A DNA stretch of 64,000 nucleotides from Azophilus sp965199705 (GTDB taxonomy: Bacteria > Pseudomonadota > Gammaproteobacteria > Pseudomonadales > Azotimanducaceae). Below are positions 28,220-36,984 of the stretch, piece by piece. Both the position numbers and the translations under genes were made by a program. The stretch spans positions 1,364,001 through 1,428,000 of the forward strand of contig OZ241359.1 in NCBI GenBank assembly GCA_965199705.1, written 5' to 3'. The first letter of the stretch is position 1. Every line of letters begins with the position of its first letter. Under the pieces are notes generated by a model. It did not search any database. It saw only the letters and a program-made list of their open reading frames with translations, and was not told where the DNA came from.

Positions 28220-29742
28220 TGAGCGACGACACGCAACCCATGCGGCGTGTGGTGATCGCCGGCGGCGGCGCTGCTGGCTGGATGGCCGCGGCGGCGCTGT
28301 CAAGGCTGATCGGCGCAAATCTCGACATCACGCTGGTGGAATCGGACGACATCGCCACCGTGGGGGTGGGTGAGGCGACCATTCCGACCATCCTCACCAT
28401 CAATCGGCTGCTGAAGATTCCCGAACCCGAATTCATCAAGGCCACTCAGGGCACTTTCAAGCTCGGCATCGCTTTCGAGAACTGGCGGCGTCCGGGGCAT
28501 CGCTACATTCACTCCTTCGGCGACACCGGCAAGAGCGCCTGGGCGGCTGGCTTCCACCATTTCTGGCTGCGCGGTCGGGAACTGGGCATTGCGCGGGACT
28601 ACGGCGCCTATTGCCCCGAGCTGCAGGCGGCAGAGCAGGGGCGCTTCGGCATTCTCTCCGGGCGGAAGCTCAACTACGCCTACCACTTCGATGCGGCGCT
28701 TTTTGGCGGGTATCTGCGCCAGCTCGCGGAGGGCGCGGGCGTGCGCCGTGTTGAGGGCAGAATCAGCGATGTGCGGCTGCGTCCGGCGGATGGTCACATC
28801 GAGTCGCTGCAATTGGCTTCGGGCGAGCGCGTGGCAGGCGATCTTTTCATTGATTGCACTGGTTTTCGCGGCCTCTTGATCGAAGGCGCACTGCATACGG
28901 GCTTTGACGACTGGAGCCACTGGCTGCCCTGCGACCGGGCGCTGGCGGTGCAGACCGAGGCGCTCGGCGAGCCGCTGCCCTACACCCGCTCCATCGCCCA
29001 TCGCGCCGGCTGGCAGTGGCGCATCCCCTTGCAGCACCGGGTTGGCAATGGTCTGGTCTATAGCTCAGACCACCTGTCAGACGATGAGGCGCGCGATCTG
29101 CTGCTGGGCAACCTGGAGGGTCGCCCCATCACCGAGCCCCGGCTGCTGCGTTACCGGACCGGCATGAGAAAGCGCTTTTGGAACCGCAACTGCATAGCTC
29201 TGGGGCTGGCCAGCGGCTTCGTGGAGCCGCTGGAGTCCACCAGCATCCACTTCATCCAGAACGGCCTGCTCTGGTTGCTGCTGATGTTTCCGTACCGGGG
29301 GGCGAGCGCAGCCGTGATCGAGGAGTACAACTCTGTGCTCCGGCGCGAAGCAGAGCGGATTCGCGACTTCATCATTCTGCACTACCATGTGACCGAGCGC
29401 GACGACTCCGAGTTCTGGCAGCCGCTGCGCAGCATGGTGATTCCGGATACCTTGCAGCACCGCCTGGACCTCTTTGCGGAGTCCGGCAGGGTGTTCAAAC
29501 CTCAGGATGACGTGTTTGCGGAGAATTCCTGGGTGCAGGTGATGCTCGGCCAGGGCATCACGCCACGCCAGTATCACCCGATCGTGGATATGATGGGCGA
29601 GACGGAGTTGAACGAGTTTCTGCTCGACATCGAGCGCAATGTGTCCGGGCTGGTAACGGCGCTGCCAGCGCACGGGGAGTTCGTGCGCCGCTATGCCGAG
29701 CGGGCGGCGCAGCAGGCTGCAGAGGCTTCAGCGGGGCGCTGA
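28216..29742 (+). CDS. Tryptophan halogenase family flavoprotein, second copy
   Basis: The protein is 508 aa. It has the FAD motif VIAGGGAAGWMAAAAL, Lys 82 in TQGTFKLGIAF matching the catalytic Lys of PrnA, the canonical WQWRIPLQHR motif and E340-S341-T342 in GFVEPLESTSI, so all the recognised halogenase residues are kept. It differs from the copy at 24915 in these sites, which suggests the pair is not a recent duplication. Halogenase homologues within receptor-linked carbohydrate loci usually have no known substrate. A GC-rich hairpin follows at 29769-29784. Confidence 0.88.
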   Translation: MMSDDTQPMRRVVIAGGGAAGWMAAAALSRLIGANLDITLVESDDIATVGVGEATIPTILTINRLLKIPEPEFIKATQGTFKLGIAFENWRRPGHRYIHSFGDTGKSAWAAGFHHFWLRGRELGIARDYGAYCPELQAAEQGRFGILSGRKLNYAYHFDAALFGGYLRQLAEGAGVRRVEGRISDVRLRPADGHIESLQLASGERVAGDLFIDCTGFRGLLIEGALHTGFDDWSHWLPCDRALAVQTEALGEPLPYTRSIAHRAGWQWRIPLQHRVGNGLVYSSDHLSDDEARDLLLGNLEGRPITEPRLLRYRTGMRKRFWNRNCIALGLASGFVEPLESTSIHFIQNGLLWLLLMFPYRGASAAVIEEYNSVLRREAERIRDFIILHYHVTERDDSEFWQPLRSMVIPDTLQHRLDLFAESGRVFKPQDDVFAENSWVQVMLGQGITPRQYHPIVDMMGETELNEFLLDIERNVSGLVTALPAHGEFVRRYAERAAQQAAEASAGR

Positions 29743-29768
29743 AGCGGGGAGGGCGTGGGTCAGGGTTG

Positions 29769-29784
29769 GCCCGACAATCCGGGC
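29769..29784. terminator. Bidirectional hairpin between convergent genes
   Basis: A 5-bp GC stem (GCCCG / CGGGC) with a 6-nt loop sits in the 49-bp gap between the second halogenase gene and the 3' end of the convergent GH16 gene. It lacks a T-run on either side, so it may be a weak terminator. Confidence 0.35.
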
Positions 29785-29791
29785 GGTGGCG

Positions 29792-32700
29792 TTACGCCGC
29801 AGGCGCAGCGCCGGTCTTGACCATCCTGAATGTCCAGCGGGCCGGCGTGCCGTCGCTGGTGAGGATGCCAACCACCACGGTAATGCGGTTGGGATCGTCC
29901 TCGTCAAAAGTTATCTCGTAGTCGATTGAACCCGGCGCATCTGCCGGGCTGGTCAACTCGGCGTTGTTGATGACCTTGGCGATGCCGAGGTAGGAACCGG
30001 CTCCGATCAGGCGCAATGTGCCGGCGTCGGCGTCATGCTCCCAGGCGCCGTCAGCGCTGCCGTCATGCGGCGCAACTGGCGTGCCGCAGCCCTCGGGCGC
30101 GCCCTGCCAGGTCTCCAGCCAGGTTTCGTCGCCCACGGCATTGCGGAATGTGCCGTCATTCAAGAACACGTACTCATCGTCAAACAGGCAGCTGCGGGTG
30201 TCCACATCGGCTGCGGAACTGGCCCACCAAATGCCGCCGTCCGCCGGGCCGACTTCCAGCGCGTTCGCTTCAGGCGCAAGCCGCCATACGCCGTTGAGAC
30301 GCGCTGGCGGGGCTGGCGCGTCGCCAACCCGAGTGTGTACGAAGGTCCAGTGGCCAGGGTCTGCAATGGGGATGCCTGCCACCAGGTTGCCGTCATCGTC
30401 AAAGCTCACGTTGTAGGTGATCGAGTCAACCGCAGACGCCGGATTGGCCAGCTCGCCGCCATTGAATACCTTGGGCAGCCCCAGATAGGCGCCGCGCCCG
30501 GTGAGTGTCAGCGAACCGGCGTCCGCATCGTATGCCCAGGCGCCGTCCGCGCTGCCGTCATGCGGCGCCACCGGCGCCCCGCAGCCGTCGTCGGATGCGC
30601 CCTGCCAGCCCTCCAGCCAGGTGGCGTCGCCCAACACATTGCGGAACGAGCCGTCGCTCAGAAAGATGTATTGGTCATCGAACAGGCAGGCCCTGAGATC
30701 GACATCCGCCTCGTTGTTCATCCACCAGCCTCCGGATCCCGGTTCCGGGCCAACCCGCAGCGCGCCTGCCTGCGGCGCCAGCTGCCAGGTTCCGGTTACC
30801 GCGGCGCCAGGGTCGGGTTCCCCGGCCTGCACCTCCCAGCGAATGTTGTCCAGTTCATACGACACATTGTAGTGCTCGCCGATGGTCGGGAAGATCACGA
30901 TGCCAGTGTTGACATTGGCCAGGTCCAGCGGCGGCGCCAGGTCTGCAATGGCCACCTCATGGGTGTTCCACTCGCCGCGCGTGTGGTTGCTCAGGTCGAG
31001 CGCCCGGTCCCCGGAACTGCACGGGAAGAAGCAGTCGATCTTGAACGTCATGCCGTGCGTGGAACCCGCTTGCAGCTTGAGATCGAAGATCAGCTTGCCT
31101 TCGCTGGCAAAGCTCGACAGATCGACCGCCGATGCCGACTGAATGTAGAACACGCCGTTGTCGGCGTTGGATCCGAAGTTGACCTGAAGGATATTCCCGC
31201 GCTCCGGGTCGCCCGAATCGACCACGTTCCAGGTCACCAGATTGGCGGTGTTGCCTTCGTAGTAGTCACCGCCGGCAGCGACGTCCCAGGCGCCGATGCC
31301 GTTGGTCCAGGCGGGGCCAACTTCGTTGATGAAGACCGGAACCAGCTCGCCGTCCACCTCGCCGCCAGGTGGGCGGATGCCGCAACCATTGCGCTCAGGG
31401 TGGCCGCAGGCGATCTGGATGTTGTCCACCTGCACATGCGCACTCGATGTGGGCTCGAGCACGAAGAAGCTGACGATCGCGCTGGTGTCGATTGGCTGCT
31501 CGAAGCCGCTGCGGTAGGCGATCAGGTCGTTGATCGGCACGCTCACCGTGGTCCATTCATCGGCGGGCAGGCTGGACACCGCGAGATCGTAGGTTCCGAG
31601 CGCAGGCCAGCCGCTGTCCATCTTGATCAGCAGCGAGCTGTCCGGGTCGGTGCCGTCGCGCATCACCCGGATGTCGAACTTCAGCTCGGCGGCGTGCAGC
31701 ATCCACCAGCTGGGGTTGTTGCCCATGCCGAACAGGGTCGTGGGTTCGCCATCGACTGCGTTGATCGAGATGTTGCCGGAATTGCTGGTCTGCACCTCAA
31801 GCACCGTGCCACGCCCGTCCACTGCCACTGCCGGGTCGAAGACAAGGGCGTTATCAGGCCCTCTCCAGAACGAGTTGACGGCGAGTTCCCTGAGTACGGT
31901 TTCACCCTGAATCACCCACTCCAGCGGCGTGGCGCCATCGACGTAAATGTTGAATGAATCCTCGAATGCAGATTGTCGTTCCGGCGCTTCGAGCGTGCGG
32001 TCAGCGTTGACGTTGCAGCCAACGCCGTTGTCCGGCCCGGCGCTGCATTGATAAACGCGCACATAGTCCACCACCATCTCTGCCGGAATGGCGGCGTCAT
32101 CCACTGTCCCGGGCAGGTTGCCGCCAACAGCAAGGTTCAGCAACAGGTGAAAGGCCGTATCGAATGGCGCGGCGCCGGCCCCCGCCTCATAGCCGGTCGC
32201 GCGGTTGGCGTAGTAGTAGGCGTACCAGTGGTCTGCGTTCACGGTCTTGTAGTGCTGGTCGTTGATGTACCAGCGGATGTATTCCTCGGACCACTCGATT
32301 GCATAGACGTTGAAATCGTCCGCCGGGTTGACGCCGTCCACGGTGGTCGTGGCGAGCCGGTTGAGTGGCCAGGGGAAGCCGTGGTGCAGCGAGCCAAATA
32401 CCTGCTCGGCGGGGGTGTCGGCGTTAACCACTTCCATGATGTCCACTTCGCCGCTGGAGGCCCAGCCGCCATACGGGGAATCCTCCGGCAGCATCCAGAA
32501 GGCGGACCACAGGCCCTGGCCGGAGGCGGAGCGGATGCGTGCTTCGGCGCGCCCGTACTTGAAGCTGAACTTGCCGCTGGTGCGAATCCTCGCCGAGGTG
32601 TAGGGGAAGCCAGGCCGGGAGGCGTCGGACCCGGCGGTTATGGTCAACATGCCGTCGCCAACCGTGGCGTTCTCCGCCAGATACCACTGTTGTTCGTTGT

Positions 32701-32965
32701 TGCCCCAGCGCACGAGGCCGACATCGGTGCTGCCGGGCGCATCGGAACCATCGCCGAGCTGAATGTCCCAATTGGAGAGGTCCAGGCTGTCGCCGTCGAA
32801 CTCGTCATTCCAGACCATCTCCCACTCGTCCTCGGCGGCGGGGTAGAAGGGCTCGGTCTCAGGCGAATTTGCGGACCCGGTACCGCCGCCGCAGCCGGCC
32901 AGCAAGCCCGCAACAGCCGTGGTCAGGGCGATTGACTTCAGCACGACATTGATCGATTCAGGCAT
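29792..32965 (-). CDS. GH16 beta-glucanase lipoprotein with carbohydrate-binding and tandem C-terminal domains
   Basis: The protein is 1057 aa. The signal ends in a lipobox LLAGC (Cys 25), so it is probably an outer-membrane lipoprotein. Residues ~48-305 form a GH16 domain with the catalytic ExDxxE in GEVDIMEV (E173, D175, E178). Two beta-sandwich modules follow (about 332-518 and 541-707, each ending in DNIQI or DNIRW), then two homologous units of about 150 residues (~722-870 and ~888-1040) sharing CLFDD, WLE.WQG and PVAPHDGSADGAW. GH16 enzymes cleave beta-1,3/1,4-glucans such as laminarin. The ATG at 32965 was chosen because it fits the lipoprotein signal. Confidence 0.92.
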   Translation of the reverse strand: MPESINVVLKSIALTTAVAGLLAGCGGGTGSANSPETEPFYPAAEDEWEMVWNDEFDGDSLDLSNWDIQLGDGSDAPGSTDVGLVRWGNNEQQWYLAENATVGDGMLTITAGSDASRPGFPYTSARIRTSGKFSFKYGRAEARIRSASGQGLWSAFWMLPEDSPYGGWASSGEVDIMEVVNADTPAEQVFGSLHHGFPWPLNRLATTTVDGVNPADDFNVYAIEWSEEYIRWYINDQHYKTVNADHWYAYYYANRATGYEAGAGAAPFDTAFHLLLNLAVGGNLPGTVDDAAIPAEMVVDYVRVYQCSAGPDNGVGCNVNADRTLEAPERQSAFEDSFNIYVDGATPLEWVIQGETVLRELAVNSFWRGPDNALVFDPAVAVDGRGTVLEVQTSNSGNISINAVDGEPTTLFGMGNNPSWWMLHAAELKFDIRVMRDGTDPDSSLLIKMDSGWPALGTYDLAVSSLPADEWTTVSVPINDLIAYRSGFEQPIDTSAIVSFFVLEPTSSAHVQVDNIQIACGHPERNGCGIRPPGGEVDGELVPVFINEVGPAWTNGIGAWDVAAGGDYYEGNTANLVTWNVVDSGDPERGNILQVNFGSNADNGVFYIQSASAVDLSSFASEGKLIFDLKLQAGSTHGMTFKIDCFFPCSSGDRALDLSNHTRGEWNTHEVAIADLAPPLDLANVNTGIVIFPTIGEHYNVSYELDNIRWEVQAGEPDPGAAVTGTWQLAPQAGALRVGPEPGSGGWWMNNEADVDLRACLFDDQYIFLSDGSFRNVLGDATWLEGWQGASDDGCGAPVAPHDGSADGAWAYDADAGSLTLTGRGAYLGLPKVFNGGELANPASAVDSITYNVSFDDDGNLVAGIPIADPGHWTFVHTRVGDAPAPPARLNGVWRLAPEANALEVGPADGGIWWASSAADVDTRSCLFDDEYVFLNDGTFRNAVGDETWLETWQGAPEGCGTPVAPHDGSADGAWEHDADAGTLRLIGAGSYLGIAKVINNAELTSPADAPGSIDYEITFDEDDPNRITVVVGILTSDGTPARWTFRMVKTGAAPAA

Positions 32966-32990
32966 GACAGTCCCCAAGCAGATGCAGAAT

Positions 32991-33026
32991 GGCGCTTATC
33001 GCCCGTGATTTATCACACAAAGCGCC
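32991..33026 (-). promoter_or_regulatory. Nested inverted repeats upstream of the GH16 gene
   Basis: An inner repeat GTGAT-TT-ATCAC (33005-33016) lies inside an outer repeat GGCGCTT...AAGCGCC (32991-32997 and 33020-33026), with centres 2 bp apart. The block starts 26 bp upstream of the GH16 ATG. It could be an operator or a hairpin in the mRNA leader. It differs from the CRP consensus in spacing. Confidence 0.4.
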
Positions 33027-33128
33027 CATGAATGTAAGCAAAACGCGATGTAATGGATTGCTGATGGGATAAGGTGGATTGACTCCCCGCCGCGCCGCAA
33101 TCAAGGCGCCCGCGCCTGCCCGGCGACT

Positions 33129-34589
33129 TCAGTTCACCGTCCCCCTGCGCGCTTCGAGGGCGCCACGTATCTCGTGCGCCCTGTTCTCGGTGATCGGGTA
33201 GCCGACTATCACCGCAATGGCCAGTGCGGAGGCGAGTGCAGGGAAGCCCACGTCGAATATGCGCATCAGCAGCAGCGCCTGTTCGGTCTGCTTGCCTTCC
33301 AGAGCCACATCAAAGCCGGTGGCGTTCAGCAGCACACCACCGAGCGCGAGCGCCGTGGCCATGCCGAGCTTCACCACCCACCAGTAGATCGAACCGAACA
33401 TGCCCTCGCGTCGCTGCCGAGTCTCGAGTTCGTCGTAATCGCACACATCGGCGATCATGGACGGCATGAGGGTGAACAGCCCACCGAGGCCAAACGCGAT
33501 CAGGGGCGCCGGCAGCAGCAGCAGCCACGGGTAGGCGGGGTTGTAGCAGAACCACTTGGCGAGATAGCCGACGATCGACAGGCCGGTGCAGACAAAGAAG
33601 GCGCGGCGCTTGCCAAGGCGGGTGGACAACGCGCTCACCACAAGAATCACGCAGAAGGTGGCCGCGGCGGACACTGTGCCCACATAGCCGATGTACACCG
33701 CGCCGGCGTCCGTGTCTCCGCCAAACACATAAAAGATGGTGACGTAGGACTGAAACGCGGAAATCATCATGAAACCGTTGAATATCAGGAAGGTGGCGGC
33801 GCAGAGCCGGGCGAAGGGCGGGCACTTCAGCACCGAGAAGAAGCCGCGGCCAAAATCGACGCTGCTGGCCCATAACTGCCGGTAGCCGCTGACCACCGCC
33901 CGCTGCAAGGCGCCCTGTTCGCTGGCGGCCAGCTCGCGGAAACGCTCGACCAGAAATACTGCGGGCAAGACGCCGATGCAGACCACTGCGACCGCAATCG
34001 CCAGCGCCAGACCGGCGGCGCCCTCTACCATGTTGTCGAACCAGAGCTCGTGCTGCATGAACACCAGAAACCAGGGCGCGACGAGATAGGCCAGTTGCCC
34101 GATGAAGTTCTGCACTGCCATGATGCGCGTGCGCTCGTGGTAGTCCGGCGTCAGCTCGTAGCCGAGCGCTACCCAGGGGGTGGCAAACACCGTGTGCGCC
34201 AGGTAGAACAGCAGCGAGCCGATCAGAAAGAACCAGAAGTAGTAGTCTTCGCTGCGGCCCTCAGGTAGCTGCCACAACAGCGCGAAGCTGACCGCTGCGA
34301 AGATGGCGCCGACGAATATCCAGGGCCGCCGGCGCCCCCAGCGTGAGCGTGTGTGGTCCGACAAATACCCGACCAGCGGGTCGGTGAAGGCGTCCACCAG
34401 GCGCGGAATTGCGCTCAGGAGGCCCACCAGCGCCGGGTTCATGCCGAGCCCGAGGTTGAGCACGATGGTCATGCCGCCAATGGCGGCGCTGAGCAGATTG
34501 TTGGTGAAGGCGCCCAGACCATAGGCGATCTTCTGCAGCAAGGGCAGGCGATCGCGGGGGTCGGTTGCGCGGTGGGCGCCGGGGTTCAT
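33129..34589 (-). CDS. GPH-family sugar:cation symporter (major facilitator superfamily)
   Basis: The protein is 486 aa with about 12 membrane helices. The segment DAFTDPLVGYLSDHTRS followed by RWGRRRPW is the signature of the glycoside-pentoside-hexuronide cation symporters. It would bring sugars or oligosaccharides from the periplasm into the cytoplasm with a proton or sodium ion. It lies 163 bp upstream of the GH16 gene and 43 bp downstream of the GH3 gene on the same strand, which points to glucan oligosaccharides as cargo. Confidence 0.9.
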   Translation of the reverse strand: MNPGAHRATDPRDRLPLLQKIAYGLGAFTNNLLSAAIGGMTIVLNLGLGMNPALVGLLSAIPRLVDAFTDPLVGYLSDHTRSRWGRRRPWIFVGAIFAAVSFALLWQLPEGRSEDYYFWFFLIGSLLFYLAHTVFATPWVALGYELTPDYHERTRIMAVQNFIGQLAYLVAPWFLVFMQHELWFDNMVEGAAGLALAIAVAVVCIGVLPAVFLVERFRELAASEQGALQRAVVSGYRQLWASSVDFGRGFFSVLKCPPFARLCAATFLIFNGFMMISAFQSYVTIFYVFGGDTDAGAVYIGYVGTVSAAATFCVILVVSALSTRLGKRRAFFVCTGLSIVGYLAKWFCYNPAYPWLLLLPAPLIAFGLGGLFTLMPSMIADVCDYDELETRQRREGMFGSIYWWVVKLGMATALALGGVLLNATGFDVALEGKQTEQALLLMRIFDVGFPALASALAIAVIVGYPITENRAHEIRGALEARRGTVN

Positions 34590-34632
34590 GGTTCAGGGCG
34601 CGGCCAATGCGCGTGGCTGGGGCCTGCGTGGG

Positions 34633-36849
34633 TTAAACCAGGCAAAACTCGGCCTGCAGGCTGGCGCGGGAATCGCCGCCCACCCAGATCTGAAACCGGC
34701 CCGGATCAGCCACCCGCTGCATGGTCTGATTGTGGTAGGCCAGATCATCGGCGCAGAGCGTGAACCGCAGTTCACGCTGCTCGCCGGGGTCGAGCCGCAC
34801 GCGCTGAAAGCCCTTGAGCTCGCGCACCGGGCGGGCAATGTCGGCCACCGGGTCGCGCAGATAGAGCTGCGCCACTTCCTCACCTGCACACTGGCCGGCA
34901 TTGTGCAGCAGCACCCTTGCCTGCAGGCGCTCGCCGCGCGCAAGCTGCGCCGTGGACAACTCCAGACCGCTGTATTCAAAGCGGGTGTAGCTCAAGCCAA
35001 AGCCGAACGGGAACAGTGGCTCGAAGCCTGCGTCCATGTGAAATGCGGTCATTCCCAGCGAATTCTGACCGGCGCGGCTGTCTATGTCTTCCAGCGGCGC
35101 TATGTGGGCAGATTCCGGCGGGCGCCCGGTGTTCTTGCGCGCATAATAGATCGGCGTTTGCCCCACGGCGCGCGGCAGGGTCACTGGCAGCTTGCCGCTG
35201 GGGGATTCGTGGCCGAGCAGCAAGTCCGCCAGCGCCGGCCCGCCCATGCTGCCAGGGTGCCAGGCGTAGAGCAGGGCGTCGGCTGCGTCCAGCACCTCGG
35301 TCAGCACCAGCGGCCGGCCAGCCATGATCACCAGTATCAAAGGCTTGCCCGCGGATTTCAGGGCGTGAACCAGAGCCGCCTGATTGCCGGGCAGGGCGAT
35401 GTCGGCCCGGCAGTGGGCCTCGCCGCTGAGAATCTGCTCCTCGCCGAGACAGAGCACGGCAGCGTCGCTGGCCTCGACTGCCTTGAGCGCTGCGGCAAAT
35501 CCGTCTTCGTTGCGGCTGCGGGTGTTGTTGCAGCCGCGCGCAAAATGAAGCCGAACGCCTGCCCCCAAAGCCGCGCTCAGCCCTTGCAGCAAGGTCTGAC
35601 TGTGGCGCTCTTCGCCGTCAAACACCCAGGTGCCCAGTTGTTCGTAGCCGTCGTCCGCCAGCGGCCCGATAACCGCCAGCGATTGCAGGCGGCTGGCGTC
35701 AAGCGGCAGCGCGCCCGCGTTCTTCAGCAGCACGGCAGAGCGCATTGCTGCGTCGCGCGCGGTCTGGCGATGGTCAGGATTGAGCGGCGGCGGGAGCCGC
35801 TCGGGCCGGGTGTATGGATTGTCGAACAATCCCAGGCGAATCTTGAGCGTGAGTATGCGCAGCACGGCTGCGTCTATCGCGTGCATGTCCAGCTCACCGG
35901 CATTCAGCAGGTCTTCCAGATACTGCTGGTAGTGCTGGCTGTACATTTCCATATCGACCCCTGCCAGCATGGCCTGGCGGGCGGCGTCGCGGCCATCCGC
36001 GGCAACGCCATGCACGGTGAGTTCGCGCACCGCGTTCCAGTCGCTGACAACGATGCCGGTGAATCGCCACTCCTGCCGCAGCACCTGTTGCAGCAGGAAG
36101 CGATTGGCGGCGCCTGGCACCCCGTTGACGTCACTGAAGCAGGGCATCACGCTGACTGCGCCGGCTCGCAGCGCCTGCTCGAAGGGCGGTAGATAAACGT
36201 TGCGCAACTCCGACTCCGACAGATTCGCCGTGCTGTAGTCGATGCCAGCCTCGGCTGCGCCATAGCCGGCGAAGTGCTTGACGCACGCGGCTATCGCGCC
36301 GGGTTCGGCCAGATCTTCACCCTGAAAGCCGCGCACCATGGCGGCGCCGAGCTCGCCGCAGAGATACGGGTCTTCGCCCAGACTCTCGGCAATGCGTCCC
36401 CAGCGGGGGTCGCGGCTGATGTCGAGCATTGGCGCAAAGGTCCAATTCACGCCGCAGCGGGCGGCTTCCAGGGCGGCGTAGCGAGCACCGCGCTGCGCCA
36501 GGTCGCGGTCCCAGGTCGCCGCCTGGCCGAGCGGAATCGGCAGGATTGTCTTGAAGCCATGAATCACATCGCGCCCGACGAGCAGCGGGATGCCGAGCCG
36601 GCTCTCCTCCACCGCCTCCCGTTGCAGCGCATTCACGCGCTCCACATCAACCTCATTGAGCACGGCGCCTGCGCGGCCCGCGCGAATCTCTTCGCGCAAA
36701 CCCTGAAGACTGGCATCGACCTGGCGCATCTGCCCGATCTTCTCCGGCAGCGTCATGGCTGCGAGCAGCCCGGCGGCGCTCGCTGGCGCGGAGCCCGGCG
36801 TGGCTTGGAGATTCACTGCGTCTGCGCCCATTGGCAACCCCGTCCACAT
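34633..36849 (-). CDS. GH3 family beta-glucosidase, probably cytoplasmic
   Basis: The protein is about 738 aa from the ATG at 36849; a later ATG at 36831 is also possible and the open frame continues to a TTG at 36909. The N-terminal GH3 barrel contains KHFAGYGAAEAG and the nucleophile Asp in VVSDWNAV (D270); the C-terminal sandwich and a fibronectin-III-like domain follow (GERLQARVLLHNAGQCAGEE). No signal peptide is seen, so it should act inside the cell on imported oligosaccharides, in line with the symporter next to it. It releases terminal beta-linked glucose. Confidence 0.92.
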   Translation of the reverse strand: MWTGLPMGADAVNLQATPGSAPASAAGLLAAMTLPEKIGQMRQVDASLQGLREEIRAGRAGAVLNEVDVERVNALQREAVEESRLGIPLLVGRDVIHGFKTILPIPLGQAATWDRDLAQRGARYAALEAARCGVNWTFAPMLDISRDPRWGRIAESLGEDPYLCGELGAAMVRGFQGEDLAEPGAIAACVKHFAGYGAAEAGIDYSTANLSESELRNVYLPPFEQALRAGAVSVMPCFSDVNGVPGAANRFLLQQVLRQEWRFTGIVVSDWNAVRELTVHGVAADGRDAARQAMLAGVDMEMYSQHYQQYLEDLLNAGELDMHAIDAAVLRILTLKIRLGLFDNPYTRPERLPPPLNPDHRQTARDAAMRSAVLLKNAGALPLDASRLQSLAVIGPLADDGYEQLGTWVFDGEERHSQTLLQGLSAALGAGVRLHFARGCNNTRSRNEDGFAAALKAVEASDAAVLCLGEEQILSGEAHCRADIALPGNQAALVHALKSAGKPLILVIMAGRPLVLTEVLDAADALLYAWHPGSMGGPALADLLLGHESPSGKLPVTLPRAVGQTPIYYARKNTGRPPESAHIAPLEDIDSRAGQNSLGMTAFHMDAGFEPLFPFGFGLSYTRFEYSGLELSTAQLARGERLQARVLLHNAGQCAGEEVAQLYLRDPVADIARPVRELKGFQRVRLDPGEQRELRFTLCADDLAYHNQTMQRVADPGRFQIWVGGDSRASLQAEFCLV

Positions 36850-36927
36850 ACTGCGCTGACACCTGCCGGCATGGGGCTCGCCCGGCGACCGAGCGACGAC
36901 CTCCTGCAATTGGGCATGGCAGCGAGC

Positions 36928-36940
36928 GGCATTGTATGCC
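36928..36940. promoter_or_regulatory. Short palindrome in the GH3/histidine-kinase divergent region
   Basis: GGCAT-TGT-ATGCC is a perfect 5-bp inverted repeat in the 135-bp divergent gap between the GH3 gene and the sensor kinase gene. It is a possible operator, but an arm of 5 bp is short enough to occur by chance. Confidence 0.2.
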
Positions 36941-36984
36941 AGCCTTGCAGGTCAGAAACTCGCAGCGCGAGCCGATCACGCGAG

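Noticed and set aside
30035..31957. 640-codon plus-strand open frame inside the GH16 gene
   Set aside because: It is antisense to the GH16 domains; composition is biased and no family is recognisable.
33005..33016. CRP binding site upstream of GH16
   Set aside because: The half-sites GTGAT/ATCAC are separated by 2 bp, so the TGTGA-TCACA core has 4 bp between halves instead of 6.
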